From the NCBI RefSeq assembly GCF_018991925.1, contig NW_024748870.1:4865276-4929275 (forward strand): a stretch of 64,000 nucleotides of DNA. Reading direction: 5' to 3'. A program made the translations under genes and the position numbers. Shown here in pieces: positions 1 through 13,938 of this stretch. The first letter of the stretch is position 1. Each line of letters starts with the position of its first letter. The DNA is from Homarus americanus. Its lineage: Eukaryota > Arthropoda > Malacostraca > Decapoda > Nephropidae. Below the pieces are notes generated by a model. The model had not been told where the DNA came from and did not search any database. It saw nothing but the letters and a program-made list of their open reading frames with translations.

Positions 1-680
1 ACAACTCATGAGGTAGATGTCTTCTTCCTTCAGCTCTCGCACATAATGTCTCCCACGCCCTCTCACACGCCACCCTCCCTTCCCCACAAACTTCTTACAT
101 TTCCTTAACGAACATCTACTATAAACCGTCTCTCTCTCCCTCCCTCTCACACACACACACACCTCTTATGTAGCCCCTCTTACACACATCTAACGCACTC
201 TCTCACGCACCTCTCGACTCACCCCCATACACATATAGTAAGTTTACAACTTCAAGTGTTTTCTTTCTACAGGCAAAACACACCTTTAATTTTTGTGCAT
301 GTCTGCAACGTAAAATAGGAAATTTTTTACTTTACATAATCTTACAATAAAATAAATGAGTTCTTTGTCTACATATTACAGAACTGTTTTTCTTTTCTAT
401 TTTCTACCAATTTTGATTTTCTTCTCTCGTTTATCCTTTCATTTGCTTTATTCTGTATGCCCGCAAAATCACACACGTATATATTTTCATTCTCCCTTCA
501 TCTCTCTGCAGTCCTATTTTTCTATGCCTCACTTTCTCTTTATCTTCCCTTGTCTATTTCTCTGATTTTTTCTTCTTTCTATTTATTTCTTTTTCCTTCT
601 CTCCATTTCTCTCTCATTCGCTCTTTCACTTTCCATGATACACCTGCATATATTTACATGTATCCCCAAACATGCATCTG
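1..680 (+). other. Pyrimidine-rich low-complexity stretch
   Basis: CT- and CA-rich imperfect sequence (CTCTCTCCCTCCCTCTCACA near 130; TTTCTCTCTC near 600). The short Phe/Leu/Ser open frames here follow from this composition. Confidence 0.6.
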
Positions 681-1802
681 TTGAGGCTAATCTAGACTTT
701 GGTCACCTGGTCCGGATGATCCGGCGAGGGCCACACTGCTGGCTCAAACCGTGTACATCACCACCATCCGATTTACCACAAAAAATGGAACAATAGCAAC
801 GAAACACGTTATCAACATCGAGTCTTATCAATAATACAACAACGCAGAGTTTTTTCTATAATGCTTGACTGTAAAGAAATGTTTAAACCTTATGATATGG
901 AAGTAGCGTTAGAACGCCAAGAAAAAGAAAGAGTCCATTATCTGAAAATTGGGGGATTTTTATATCATATAATGGTTTAAATATATCGTTTCTAGTTATC
1001 TCTTACGTTAAACTCATAGAGTTTCAAGTAGTGAAATTGGGAACTTGTATTTATTGTAACCTATTCTTTTTCTTCTTCTAATTGTTATTATTATTTTTAT
1101 TATTATTACTATTGTTATTTAGTATGCTATTCCATTAACTGTTTCATAATTTCATAAAGGAGGATAGCGAAGGATATTTTCGGTCCCGATTTTGTTATTA
1201 ATTCTTATAAGCTATTACTTGTGAATGAACCTTAATAGTTAGGGTGTATTCTTAGTTATTGTGAACATTTAATGGTACGAGATACGGCCGCTGTTCTCAA
1301 CTAATGTATATTTGTTGAGGCTTTGATAGGCATGTTAAATTTCTTTAAAAAAATTATGTTATGGCTCCTGATACCATTATAGTATAAAATAAGTAAAAGT
1401 TTATGTGACACACCATTCAACACAGCATAATGCATACACACACATACACACACACACTTTCAATTTTACCATAATACAAATATACCTGAATTATTGTTCA
1501 TCTATATCAGTAAACAGTTTAATTCTATTTCTACCTACATACATTAGAAACTGTATAGAGTTGCTCTAAACTGAAATATATGAATAATAACTAATTCTTA
1601 TAATACAACTGGGAAATTATGACCATGCCAGAAGCAATTTGCCAGTAGTTAGTAATTTTTAATTATTATATCCTTGAAACTCACTGTTAAAGTATATAGG
1701 TTAAATACACCAATAAGAATACATTTCTAGACTAAATGTGCAATGGGCATAGTGTATATTGCCTATCTCCAACCTATATCAAAAGATAATGTAATTAATG
1801 TA

Positions 1803-1806
<4 letters not shown>

Positions 1807-1891
<85 letters not shown>
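1807..1891. repeat. (TA)n array
   Basis: About 85 bp of uninterrupted alternating TA. Confidence 0.95.
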
Positions 1892-1893
<2 letters not shown>

Positions 1894-2157
1894 AGACTTC
1901 GACTTTTTTATATCTAGCCTTGTTTTATTAGAGCTGCAGTACAAAGATTTTATTAGTTTGTGGGAACGTTTGAGCAGGACTAGGCAGGGAACACCACCGG
2001 CGCTGACGACAATTAGCACATCATGAATATTATATATTGATCCCGTATTCTCACTGTTTGATGAAGAATGTGTAACAATATTAGTGCGAACAGAATCCTT
2101 AAGTCTGGTAAATAGTTGGACTTGCTGCTTCACGTTTGTGTGAGCATGTGCAAACAA

Positions 2158-2206
2158 AACACACACACGCACGCACACACACACACACACACACGCACGC
2201 ACACAT
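2158..2206. repeat. (CA)n with CG interruptions
   Basis: CA-rich run containing CACGCACG variants. Confidence 0.85.
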
Positions 2207-2281
2207 AAGCATGCGCAAGTGCATTAATAATTAGATGAGCGCAGACGCATTCGCGCATACTGACAAGTAGTGGTTGGTCTA

Positions 2282-2481
<200 letters not shown>

Positions 2482-2969
2482 ATGTGTAATGTAATTGAAA
2501 TAATCATCATATAAACAGATAAACACAAAGGAAAACTATTCAAATTATTTTTCAGAGGAGACTCAAGATAATCGGTGTTGATCAATAAACATTAACAGAC
2601 TGAACGACTGAGGAAGATTTATGCTTGCTGATCATCAGAGTATTTTCCTCGAAAAACTATACACATAGAAATAGTTTTATACCGACACATGTGTCTTCCC
2701 AACCATGAGTAGTTCCCATGCATCAGTGACTTTCATTATATCGTTGTTTTACCCTGACACTTGATAAGGAGCAGCATTTATTTATTTATTTTTATTTGAA
2801 CGGGATATGGACATATCGAGAATAAATTGGCTCTCTTGACAATGGATGTATTTAATAAAGGCAAGTCATGATAAACACACGTTACGTTAACATAATTGAT
2901 AAATTTAGAGAGAAAATTTACAAACATGAGTCAAACTCGGGAGTATAACATTAAACGTGTGGATCTCCT

Positions 2970-2990
2970 AGGGCGGCGGCCATATTGAAC
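2970..2990 (-). promoter_or_regulatory. YY1/Pho-like motif
   Basis: The minus strand reads AATATGGCCGC, an exact match to AAnATGGCnGC, next to a GCGGCGG run. It is isolated, so a chance match cannot be excluded. Confidence 0.25.
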
Positions 2991-3324
2991 GGCTGTGGGA
3001 GCAACTCACTTTTGGCACCCAGACATAAACAGACATTATTTTGCAGTAAGTTCTCTTTCCCATCACTTTTGGGTTGAGGTCTGTAGTGTATTATTCGGTC
3101 TGGATATGTCTAAGGCGTTGCTTCACTCGGTAATGGTTCGTCACTAGTGGCCAGAGTGAGCAGGTACCGGAAGCAGACCAACGCTGGCTGGGAATGTACT
3201 GTACGTGGAGCGTTCATACCTTCACCTACAGGCTTACCCCGGGTTCTTCACGTCTTACCTCAGATCGTGGCTGTTAATCATGTGTCGTTTATAAGCTTCA
3301 GCTCATGCATGTGTTATATCAGGT

Positions 3325-3412
3325 TATCTGTTTCTTCTCAGGTGGTTCGTATACCTCATCTCAGGTGGTTCATAAGCTGTATCTCAGATGATTCATATGC
3401 TTCATCTCGTGT
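3325..3412 (+). repeat. Short tandem repeat of about 24 bp
   Basis: Three to four imperfect copies of ATCTCAGGTGGTTCATAAGC. It lies in an otherwise unremarkable 300-bp stretch with mildly higher GC. Confidence 0.65.
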
Positions 3413-4595
3413 CTCGTAACTTTACTTTTCCAAACGACATCTTCACCGACACTCAAAAGTCGCCCAAAATTAAGAGTTTGTCAGATTTTATCGCCATAGT
3501 TTTGTTAATTCCTTTCTTCGGGAGGTTCCTTGACATAGATACAGTCAAGGAACACGCCAACTGTAGTATACAAGAAAACTATATTTATTTCATTTCTGTC
3601 TCGCTATGGATTAAAAAAAATATTGAATGAGTTTGGAAAATACAGCTTAGTAAAGATATCCAGACACTTTCCTAACCTCTGATTCACTGCATCAGAAAGT
3701 GAGAAGTCAAAAGAGGAAGCAGCTGTAGGAAAACTGACCCTGGTGGCGTCAGCAAGTCTTCAGCGATACTAAAGAAAGTTATGATAGTTTTCCTTTTCGT
3801 CAGTATGTTTGTATCCCAAGGGCCTATGGTCCATGCTCTAATGTATTTATGCCCCACAACAACAAGGGTCTTTTAAAAACATCTGCTACGTCATTTTATG
3901 CATTAGACGATAGCTATTAGAAATTAAGAAAAGTACATCTCTGCAACGAAAAGCCTCAGGGAGTCTCAGTACATTATTCTGACAGAGCATTAATTACTTT
4001 TTTTTTAATTTTGTGGTATATAGCTTAAAGAGTACAACAGTGACTAAGTATTATTCAATAAGAAGAAACTCATTTTGTCATTCAGATAAAATACTTAGAT
4101 TAATAGTAAATTCGATTTTTTTATTGTGAATAATATCCAAGTCAATGGAAATGTATAGGTTTTGGTTAAGATAGGATAAGGCCAATTGTCACCAAAACCC
4201 CGAGTTTATTTAAGGAAATAAATTTTTTAAACATTGAAACATTTTTTACTAATCTCAAGGTAACAAAACACAAGATTATTTTTTTTTAATATACAATCAG
4301 TGGACGGGCATGAAACGAGAGAATTAGCTGGTGCTGATAAGATGCTCGCCACTATCACGTCAATATTTAGGAAGCAGGATACAATTGGTACTGCATTATA
4401 GGTCTGGCGATGAATCAATCTCTCTACTCTATTATTATTCATGCTTCGTCAGTTATAAGCCTTTGATAAACTTCTTCCAGAAAATATGGTTATGAATATT
4501 TGCTTCCTTATATAAATACAGTAATAGTATAAAGTATTTTTGATATTGAATCGATTTCTGAAGCTCAAGTTCATACATTCAATAATTTAAAATAG

Positions 4596-4598
<3 letters not shown>

Positions 4599-4670
<72 letters not shown>
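4599..4670. repeat. (TA)n array
   Basis: Uninterrupted TA, 72 bp. Confidence 0.95.
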
Positions 4671-4675
<5 letters not shown>

Positions 4676-4854
4676 CTTATTGAGTAATGTAATAGTCATC
4701 AAAAAAACATTCCGTCCCCATGGTAGGATAAACATAAGAACCCATACTCGAACCAAAACCAACGAACAGCGGGCAAGGTTTGCGATCCGATTCTCACATT
4801 CGCGCAGTAAAACAAGCTCTCACCGCACCTCAACACTTATATCCTGGTCTTCTA

Positions 4855-5005
4855 AGGGTATAAAGGACAGGTATCCACCTCCTTCTGAACTTCTGGCGTC
4901 AGGTTGGGTTGCCTTATACCCAAAGAGAGGGGGGCAGAGCGGATGGGGGAAAGGAAACCCTGACATGGCGGACACTCGCCGCGCCTTACTCACTGACGTC
5001 ATCGG
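4855..5005 (-). promoter_or_regulatory. Possible promoter: CRE, TATA-like box, CpG-rich
   Basis: A GC- and CpG-rich patch in AT-rich DNA. TGACGTCA, a perfect cAMP-response element, lies at 4994-5001. ACATGGCGGAC near 4963 resembles the YY1/Pho core. Minus-strand TATA-like GGTATAAGG lies near 4910, and plus-strand GGTATAAAGG at about 4857. Direction and activity are inference; no convincing coding exon adjoins it. Confidence 0.28.
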
Positions 5006-5724
5006 TCAATAATTTCGAGGAAAAAAGATCTCCTCTTCCTTTGATTTTGTGAAGGTTTAGTCACTTTACACGAAGCCGTCATACGTATAGTGGTAATGTG
5101 TGTGTTAGGTCGTGTCACTGTCCCGGTGTAGCTATCGTAGTGTTAGTACAGGAAGCGGCTTGTTCTTCTTACCCTTAAAGAATTTTGTGATAATAAATAT
5201 AACATCCTCCAATACACATATATGTACATATAATCTAAGAATTATATAAAACATGCGCCAAGACGGACTAAAACACATGTGGTTTGTTTTTAATTAAACT
5301 TAACGACAAAATCAACATTACTATCTTCGAAAGCCAATTATTTTTGGTATACTCTTAAATTTTAATAGACAACTACAAAATATCAATACAGATGAATTGT
5401 CATTATTAATAACAAACATTTTTAATCTCCGTAGATGACCAGTCATTACTGTAGTGGAATAACCGACTACTCGCCAATCATAGAGAATGGAGATTATACT
5501 GTACATGCATATTTGTCAATAACTTTAATAAAATATTTTTCGGTGCTTAGCGTTTTCGTAAAAGGTGGTTTCCTTTTATTAGTACGGTTAGGTAGTTCAG
5601 ATGGAGTTGAAAATTAATGTACATAGAATAAATACAATATTAAAAGAGGAAAAAATAGAAATAATTTGTAAGACGAAAGAGAAGTAAATAAATGAAGAGC
5701 ATAACAGGCTAAGCAATTGACCAA

Positions 5725-5737
5725 ATGCTACTGCTGC

Positions 5738-5795
<58 letters not shown>

Positions 5796-5882
5796 GCTGT
5801 TACTACTACTGTTGCAACTATTACTACTACTACTACCACCACAACAACAACTACTACTACTAGTACTTCTACTACTACTACT

Positions 5883-5924
<42 letters not shown>

Positions 5925-6300
5925 TAATAATAGTAATAATTGAATATTAATAATTTCAGACAAAATGCAAAAACATAAAACAAGTTGCACCAAGCAACCT
6001 AATCAACAAACAATACAGAATACAAAGGAAAAGTAAAATAAATGACAAAAATATTCCCTCAACAACAAAATTTAAGTAACATAATATATACAGTAGAAGG
6101 TGAAGAAGGAGGCAGACGGAGAAGATAGAAATAGGAGAATAATAATAGACAATAATAATAATATAGGTACTTCTACTAGTAATAATTTCAATAATGAAAA
6201 TTGCAATGATGAAAAAATCAGTAATCCATAAAATAAAATGAAATTAGTAATGATAATAATAATAATAATAATAATAATATAAATAATAATAATAATAATA
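5725..6300. repeat. Trinucleotide-rich block (ATT/ACT/AAT)
   Basis: (ATT)n at 5738-5794, imperfect ACT/ACC units, (AAT)n at 5882-5925, then A-rich sequence and a further (AAT)n at 6250-6300. Long homopolymeric open frames (Leu, Ile, Asn, Ser runs) are artefacts of it. Confidence 0.9.
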
Positions 6301-6304
6301 ATTT

Positions 6305-6393
6305 CACTCTAGGATAGCTACTTATGTATTAGGATATTTAATATTAAGGTAATAAAATGGTGGCGAAGGAATGGCTATTGGGGGAGGCTGGAG
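6305..6393 (+). repeat. Dispersed repeat C, copy 1
   Basis: About 90 bp (CTAGGATAGCTACTTATGTA, TTAGGATATTTAATATTAAG, GGCTATTGGGGGAGGCTGGA) shared with the second copy at 52754. Confidence 0.8.
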
Positions 6394-6399
6394 GCCATT

Positions 6400-7802
6400 T
6401 AAAAAAAATAGTAGTAGTAGTAGTATTCTTACAGTAGTGATTATGTAGATATTTTTGTTTTAATCTACATTAACTGCGGACGTTATTAACCATATCATGC
6501 TTCGTAATTTTGCTACAACGACATTGTTCGGTTTAAAACGATATCCCAAATAAATTGCATAGTACGTGGCAACTTTTCTAGTATTATCATATTTTTAAAT
6601 ATTGTTTTTTCTCTGAGAATCTTTTCATCAAATTCAAAGTCTTATAACAGGTGTCTATTAATAAGCTTCACAGTGAAAAAATAAACGTATATTGGAAAAA
6701 ATTTCGAAGCCTTAAAATTGCATTAATGGTAAGAATATCATGAAAAAATTCTTAATACCGAATTAACAGATAAGCAGAAAAGTTTATTTGCCATATAATT
6801 ATATTACTACATCTCGACTAGACTTCATATAATCTACACCTTACATGGTTAATACACTAAGATGACTGGTGTAGATTGTTACAACACTGTTCATAACGTC
6901 TTCCGTCCCGTCAGGAGGAAAGAGATCCCATAACACTAACACAACTCTCAGCCGAAAGATGGTTTTTCTTACTTCTTACTGGTGTTACCACTGTGTGTTC
7001 AGGACGAAGAAATTATAACTTTTCACTTTATCATTAATATTTCCTGTATGGTACCAGAAATATAAGGCCATGCAATGTTATACTAAATAAAGTGAAAATA
7101 TAGTAAACTTTGGTCTTTTAAGTTTGAATAAAAATATATATATTTTCCGATTAACTGGATATCTTTGCCCATATATTGAGTGACTGAATCAATGAATAGT
7201 GAAGTAAGCACATGTGCAGACATTTAAGAGTCTCCAGACATTACATGACAAGAAACAGTTGCTTGGTCACTTTGCTGCATTATATACCAGTAGCACAGCG
7301 CCCCGTCACCACGGTTGTCAATTACTGCCTATTACCCACCCCTGTTTAGGATCAAAACTGAAAACGGGTAAATGATTCAGATATCTTGGCAATACTACCA
7401 ATAGATATCAATAGGTCATTGTCAGGCTCATCACTATATATTCACACATACTGTACAGTAGTATAAATGGGCTTTTAATCAACATAGACTATTTATGGTC
7501 AGATATATTATTATAACATTATAATTTGAACATCCAGATTTATGTAATTCTTAGGATATTAAAATAGAACAGCTTTTTAATGGTGGCCACCTCTCACCCT
7601 CACTGGGATGTTTGTTATATAATATTCATAGCTATACTTAATACAGTATCCACAATAACCAGCCATTAATGTATATACTGTATGTGTCAGTTGTAGACGT
7701 ATTATGAAGCAGCTCATAATGTGTGGACACAATTTCTCCTTCACATTATTGAAAAAAAATATTCAGTGTATATATATATAATCTTATTATGGGTTTGTCC
7801 AT

Positions 7803-7844
<42 letters not shown>

Positions 7845-10600
7845 AAAGTTTTTATAACGCACATATATTCATATTGCATCGAAGAAGTTGGTCAGCACTT
7901 AAAGAAACTAACATTTCCTTCAACGATGTTAATCCTTAGAGCACATATTAGGTACAAATATCATGGCGAAATATAGATTAGGAAGCTCATATAGCTGATT
8001 CATAACTTTTAATTGCTTTTAATAACGTTCAATGTATTTCCTTGTCATTATTCTACAAAAAAAATATCTTCATTATGATTTTAATTTACACAAAATGGAA
8101 CGAAAGGTTTTATATAAAGGATTTTTCTAATATAAACTATAATTGTAACTGCAAGGAAAAACTCCTTAAAATAAATATTTAATGTTTCATTTATAACTGA
8201 ACAAGACTCTTCACACCTCCTTCAGATATACAGAAGTGAAACTAACGATAAAGATATTTGATTGAACGGTTTTCCCAACATTACTCAATAAGGAATAGTT
8301 GAGCACTTGAAAAAATAATTATATGTTTCAACACAGTATTAGTAGAAAAATAGAAGTTATAAGATCATTTTCATATTGTTTTTAAATTTGCGCTTCTATC
8401 ATTTAATATTAACACTTCCTCTGAATATCTAGTTAAAACAAACTAGTGACAGAAACACACTTCGACCTCAACAATATACTGTATAACATCATGACAGAGT
8501 TGCTGTTCCTCTGGAACAGAATGTTGAATCTTCACAGCATCTTTAAATATAATGAATCATATGATAATTTTAGATACAGGATTATTTTTTCTCGTCTTCG
8601 AATGTCACACACCATATTAGAAGCGATATTAGAGTCAATTTTTAATGACACTAGCAAACTGTGTCTACCATAATAACTGCAAGATATGTGTCTTCCTAAA
8701 TTTGTAATTGTTGATGTTCAGAGTAATACCTTACCTGTTGAGCACAGTAAATAAGTATATCATCAATCAGGGATGTTACTCTAAATCACTTCCCTCCTCA
8801 GATGCTGTATGTTGACGTTACGGATATAATATACCTCTGCGCTTCAACAACTAAAGCCTTGAAGCGTGTCTACTAGATTAGTAAATACACGAGTCTTAAC
8901 AATTAGAAAATAAGAGAGGCATCTTCCCCAGGCAGGCAAAGTTACGTACAAACATATATGAATTCCACACATTTTCAAAAGATCAGGTATTTTTCTTAAA
9001 AAACAACACTGGTGATACATTAATATGCTCTCTCGAACTACATACAATACAGTATTTATAAAATTTGCTTTGGTAGTTCAGTTGGATATATTTTAATTCT
9101 TTGAAGTTGATTGTAGGAAGTGAAGGATTTTCACTACTTTACTTATGATAAATCTGTAACAATACTAACTATAGCGGGATTATTAGGTGTAAAGGAATAT
9201 GAGATGGGAGGCAGAAGCAGCACAAACTCAATAACAAGTGTGGGACTGAGGAATTCAACTGTATGTTGCTATATTTTTATTTGTCTTAAGTATCTCAGTA
9301 ATATTTGGTAGTACTATTACCTCGCCGACACATCCCTATAAAGTTACTTCTATTATAAGTGTTAAGCTTTACTAACATTCAATGGGGTGAGAACTTGTAT
9401 GTCACTTACAATATTATTTGAATTCATTTTCATTGAATGTTGTCATTGCAGACAGACAGGAAATGAAGAAAAGGAAATATCATCAAGATATCGCAAACTG
9501 GCGTTTTGTGCAAAATGGTAACTAGATTTTTTCCATCTCTTGTGCAACAATACCGAATATTCGTGTCTATCTGACAGACTAGGGAATGACAACTTGGCAT
9601 CTGTGAGCATTTTATGAAATTTGCTTAAAGAAACAGTATTTATTTAGTTCGAAAGTCTGTGTCGACATGACAAACGTCCTTCCCTTTTGATGACAGTCTT
9701 GTCTTGTCTGGAAGGAAAAAAAATCATCTGTAACTTTACAATTCACAATTATAATTTTGTTTTTAAATTAATCGAAAATAAATCTTTGTCAAGTGGTTGT
9801 GTCGCATGTTTTGCTTATTTTTCAAATATAACTGACATATATTTTTTTTTATGTGCAATGCATTGGAGTTTTCAACCACAATAGTTGGTGGATGTTGTGA
9901 AGTCCCGGAAAATTGGTATCGACTGTCAGTGGACCTTCTGCAAGATCTTCTAGTAAAGCGAGTTGTGGCGTTATATTATTCAAGGAAACCTGGAAGGTGC
10001 CACACACACTTCAGAAAGAATTTGAGCCGCAGGAGAATGTTTGTGTCTGGCTTCTGCCTCACCACTCTGAGGCACATCGATCTTTATTATATAATCTAGA
10101 AGGTCGCTTCATCACAGCGACTTTAAAATAAATAGGATGTTTGAAAGTTATATTAAAATATGTTTGAAGAAGGAGAATTTCAGTGAAGTAACAGGAGGAT
10201 ACAAGGATCATCATCCACATATAGTTGATGTTCCACGCTACTAGAACACACGTTAAGGATCTTATCATTATCAAATTGTATAACTGACTTTCCAATCACG
10301 CGGGAGAACAGATTCTAACAGCTTGTATATAGTTTTAATAGTATAATTCCATGACGGTTAACTCTAATTACCAGTAATGATGCAATTATAAGAGTACATT
10401 TAAATGAAGTCTATGAACATTATCAAGATTTAGATTGATAATAATTCATAATGCTGTATATTTCGAGTACTAGAGTAAACAGTCTTACCACTTTCATTGA
10501 TAAAAAATAAATTATATTCGGGACGGTAAGGTCATATCTTGTGTCGATACCACCGAGGAACATACCACAAGGATCTGGAGTCAACATCTCCAAACCATTA
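6400..10600. other. Unassigned AT-rich DNA
   Basis: Apart from the (GT)n at 7803 I see no gene, RNA or element. Short open frames at 8446 and 9851-10131 have no supporting splice or codon pattern. Confidence 0.4.
7803..7840. repeat. (GT)n array
   Basis: 38 bp of GT. Confidence 0.95.
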
Positions 10601-10619
10601 GAGTAAATCTCACTGGACC

Positions 10620-11060
10620 TAAGGCCAAATATCAACAAGACTTGGTGTCAGTCATCACTAAAATTTGAGACATGAAACCAATTACCAAAAAAGACTCTGA
10701 AGTTAAATAGCAATTAGGGGTAAGACTTTGGGTTAATTATTGCTAAGTATTTGAGTAAGACATCATCGACCATGTGTCACAGAGTCCTAAAAAACTGGTG
10801 TTGGTGATGTCTAAGACTTGGTGGTTAAGCATTAATAAGAACTGGGATTTGATATCAGTAAGACAAAGGGTTAGACATCATTAAGAAGTAATGCTAGTTT
10901 GGAAGTCAATAAGATTTAGGGTCAAGAGTAAAAAAGTGCAGTAATTAAATATCAATAAATTTCTACTTGGTATCACTAAGTCCCTATTATACTCAGTGCT
11001 TAGTGTCACTAACGAAATATCACTAACTCATGAAAGCTTCAGGGAAAACGTACTGAATTT
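10620..11060 (+). repeat. Old, decayed tandem repeat
   Basis: Recurrent pieces resembling ATCAATAAGACTTGGTGTCA and CACTAAG occur at irregular 25-35 bp steps (for example near 10640, 10810, 10850, 10900, 10970, 11010). The unit cannot be aligned cleanly by eye. Confidence 0.45.
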
Positions 11061-11819
11061 TGACTTGACATTAAAAACAATAGACTCGGGTGTATGCATC
11101 TCTAAGCTCAAGTACTTCACCATTAATTAAACATTTCATAAAACACAGACATTACGACATTTATATTATAATATGCATACGTATACAAATAAAATAAAGG
11201 TATATCTTTGGCCACGGAAAATATAAGAATATTTAATTGATGGTCTACTATCAATTGATTATTAAAGAAATTATCAACAAAATAATTACAGGTATTTTTT
11301 TTTTTTGTCTTTGCTAAGTGCACCTTCATTAAGTCCCATACTTCAAAAGGCTTGGTAACTTTTTTAATGGACGTCAAATCAAACAAAACTCCCTCATTGA
11401 AAGAATTAGATAAATCAGCTCATTGTTATCGACATATCTACATTTTTTTCCTGGCATTCATGTCTTACCATTAAAACGTAAAATAATTATGAAATATTTT
11501 GTAGCTTCAACATCCCATAACTTAATGTGTGTAAATATATAAAAAAACAGAAATATAAACATTAAAGAAAAAACGTGAGGATAAGTGCTTCTAAATTTAA
11601 AAGAAAAAAATTCTATAAATATGAGAATTTAAATCATAAATACAACAAAATAGATTTAAATAGGAAAAAGAGAGGCTAGATGAAGTTGAATACCACAAAG
11701 ACGAAACATGGATCACTCCCTCCGTCTCTACCACTGTCACACACGAGTCGGGAAAAAAGTGAAGGAATATGATTTATAACTTAAGACATTGTTGTTAAGT
11801 ATGATGATATTAGAGAAGA

Positions 11820-12130
11820 TGTTGATGGGGGGGGGATGGGGAGATTAATGGCTTTATTGATGATGATGTTGATGGTGGAGATAATGATGATGACGATGGT
11901 GGTGGTGGTGATGATGGTGGTGATGATGATGAAGGTGGTGGTGGTTGTAGTGCTAAAGTCGATGTTTTGATGACAATGATGTAGTGATTTTGAAGATTAT
12001 GATGATGATAATGATGAAGGCAAAGTTTATCACAAGAATGGTAATGATGGCAATGATAATAAAAATGACGACGATGTTGTTGCTAAGTATGATAATGACG
12101 ATTGTGATAATGAGAATGAAAAATATAGTG
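11820..12130 (+). repeat. Imperfect (GAT)n/(GGT)n block
   Basis: GATGATGATGTTGATGGTGG-like sequence over about 300 bp, preceded by a G run at 11828. Confidence 0.8.
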
Positions 12131-12216
12131 AGAATGATGATGACTGTCGAATTAACAAAATGAGCCCTGAAAATAAGGGTAATAAAGGAAAATAACAATC
12201 TTTAATAATGACTTGC

Positions 12217-12242
12217 ATATATATATATATATATATATATAT
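12217..12242. repeat. Short (TA)n
   Basis: 26 bp of TA. Confidence 0.9.
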
Positions 12243-13159
12243 AGTAATTCGTTAAATAATCGCTTGATCTGTGAAATTCATTTTGTACTGTCAATTACCT
12301 TCTTTAATACCGTAATCGTGATATAAAATGACAAATAATTGTAATTAATATATCGAATAACTGCTTGTTATGTGCCAAATAATCAGTAACGTTGAAACAA
12401 ATTACCAACACATGACAATAATAATGAAATCTTTGCAAAATAATACTTAAAAATTAAGAATCAATTGCCAATTTTGAAACAATATGCCACCATTATTAAA
12501 GTAACTACATACCATTCCACAAATAACTACTAAGATATATCAACAACAATAAAAAAAAATCCTACATACTCCTTAGGCGTAACCATTAATTTGACAACTT
12601 ACAAATAACTCAGGAATTTTTGCTATGTACACAATGGTAGTTATACAATGGAACTCTAACGTAAGTAACAAAAATTAATAAAAATCATAAATTATTTGGG
12701 CTAATATTAATAAACTTAATATGAGAAATAATTGCTTAAGATGTAAATATGGATGAATTTAACAAGGAAAACAAATATATTAACAAATCATTTTTTTAAA
12801 GAAACAGTAAAGAGGAAACATTAGACATTGAAAAGAGTACTAGGGAAAATAAACGTAAGAAACATTATTAGACCAAAAATCAATGAGCAAAATATCCATC
12901 ATCATGAAAAAATATATTGTATATTAAATAATCATATAGACAAAAATATATGATTATAGTAAATAAGCCAGATTAATAACAGATTATAATGATAACTAGA
13001 TGGTAAAGCATCGATAATTTCTTCAGTTGGTGGATACAATTAATTCCGTTTTTGGACATTAATAAACTCAAAGTTCAATACAATAAAACTCCTTGGCAAC
13101 GTATAAAAATTATAATATAGAAGGCTGAAACCCAAGTCATGTCAAGTTGTTACTGCGTT

Positions 13160-13203
13160 GTGTATGTGTGTGTGTGTGTATGTGTGCGTGTGTGTGTGTG
13201 TAC

Positions 13204-13262
<59 letters not shown>
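13160..13262. repeat. (GT)n array, interrupted at the left
   Basis: About 100 bp; the left third carries GTAT, GTGC and GTAC variants, the right part is pure. Confidence 0.93.
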
Positions 13263-13265
<3 letters not shown>

Positions 13266-13938
13266 AACCATTATACTTCAAAAGATTATATATTACTCTG
13301 AAACTGCAGCTGATTCTTTGGTCATTATTTGGCCCGTGCATTATACATACTGACCTTCAGAACATGTCCGACAACTCAAGTACAGCTTTGATGAATAAAA
13401 CTTACGGAGGTGATCACTAACTACAACTTTGAGATTCTCGGATTCATGTAAATTTCAGTCTGGTCACCCGGCTGACACATTAGCCATCGATTCGGCCACT
13501 AACATAAGTTCACTTCAAGTTATTTTCTTTAACATTATCATTAAAGTGAATATCAGCTTTTAATCTATTTACGAAACATATATGCATATACTGTATATAT
13601 ATATCAGGCTGAAAGACAATATATTTACAAATAAGTCAAGATCCTGTAAGAAAGAAAATCATTATACATAAGATTTTTAAGCATTCAAAAAATGAAGACC
13701 ATTAATCGTCAAACGTGAGACCTTTATAATGTAGAGCACAGCGCCAATTACACTTCCCCAAGCAGACGGCGGCTGGCCCTTAGAGTGCATCTAATGTTTA
13801 TTCATTACACGGTCAATAAGTAATCATGGTGAGAGGTATTATCTTCCCCCCACAAAAATCAACATCATTCTCAATCCAAGTTCGACACCAAAATACAATG
13901 GCAGAGGTATTATGAATTAAAACTATGATATCACATAC

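Noticed and set aside
5597..5993. Poly-Leu, poly-Ile and poly-Asn open frames
   Set aside because: Translation of trinucleotide microsatellites.
8725..8800. SLIDDILIYCAQQ on the minus strand, resembling a reverse transcriptase catalytic box
   Set aside because: Only about 17 codons are open, with a stop immediately upstream and no neighbouring RT block; judged a coincidence.
11290..11390. Minus-strand peptide MFDLTSIKKVTKPFEVWDLM
   Set aside because: Looks natural over 30 residues but then runs into AT-rich sequence; no splice sites or homologous block recognised.
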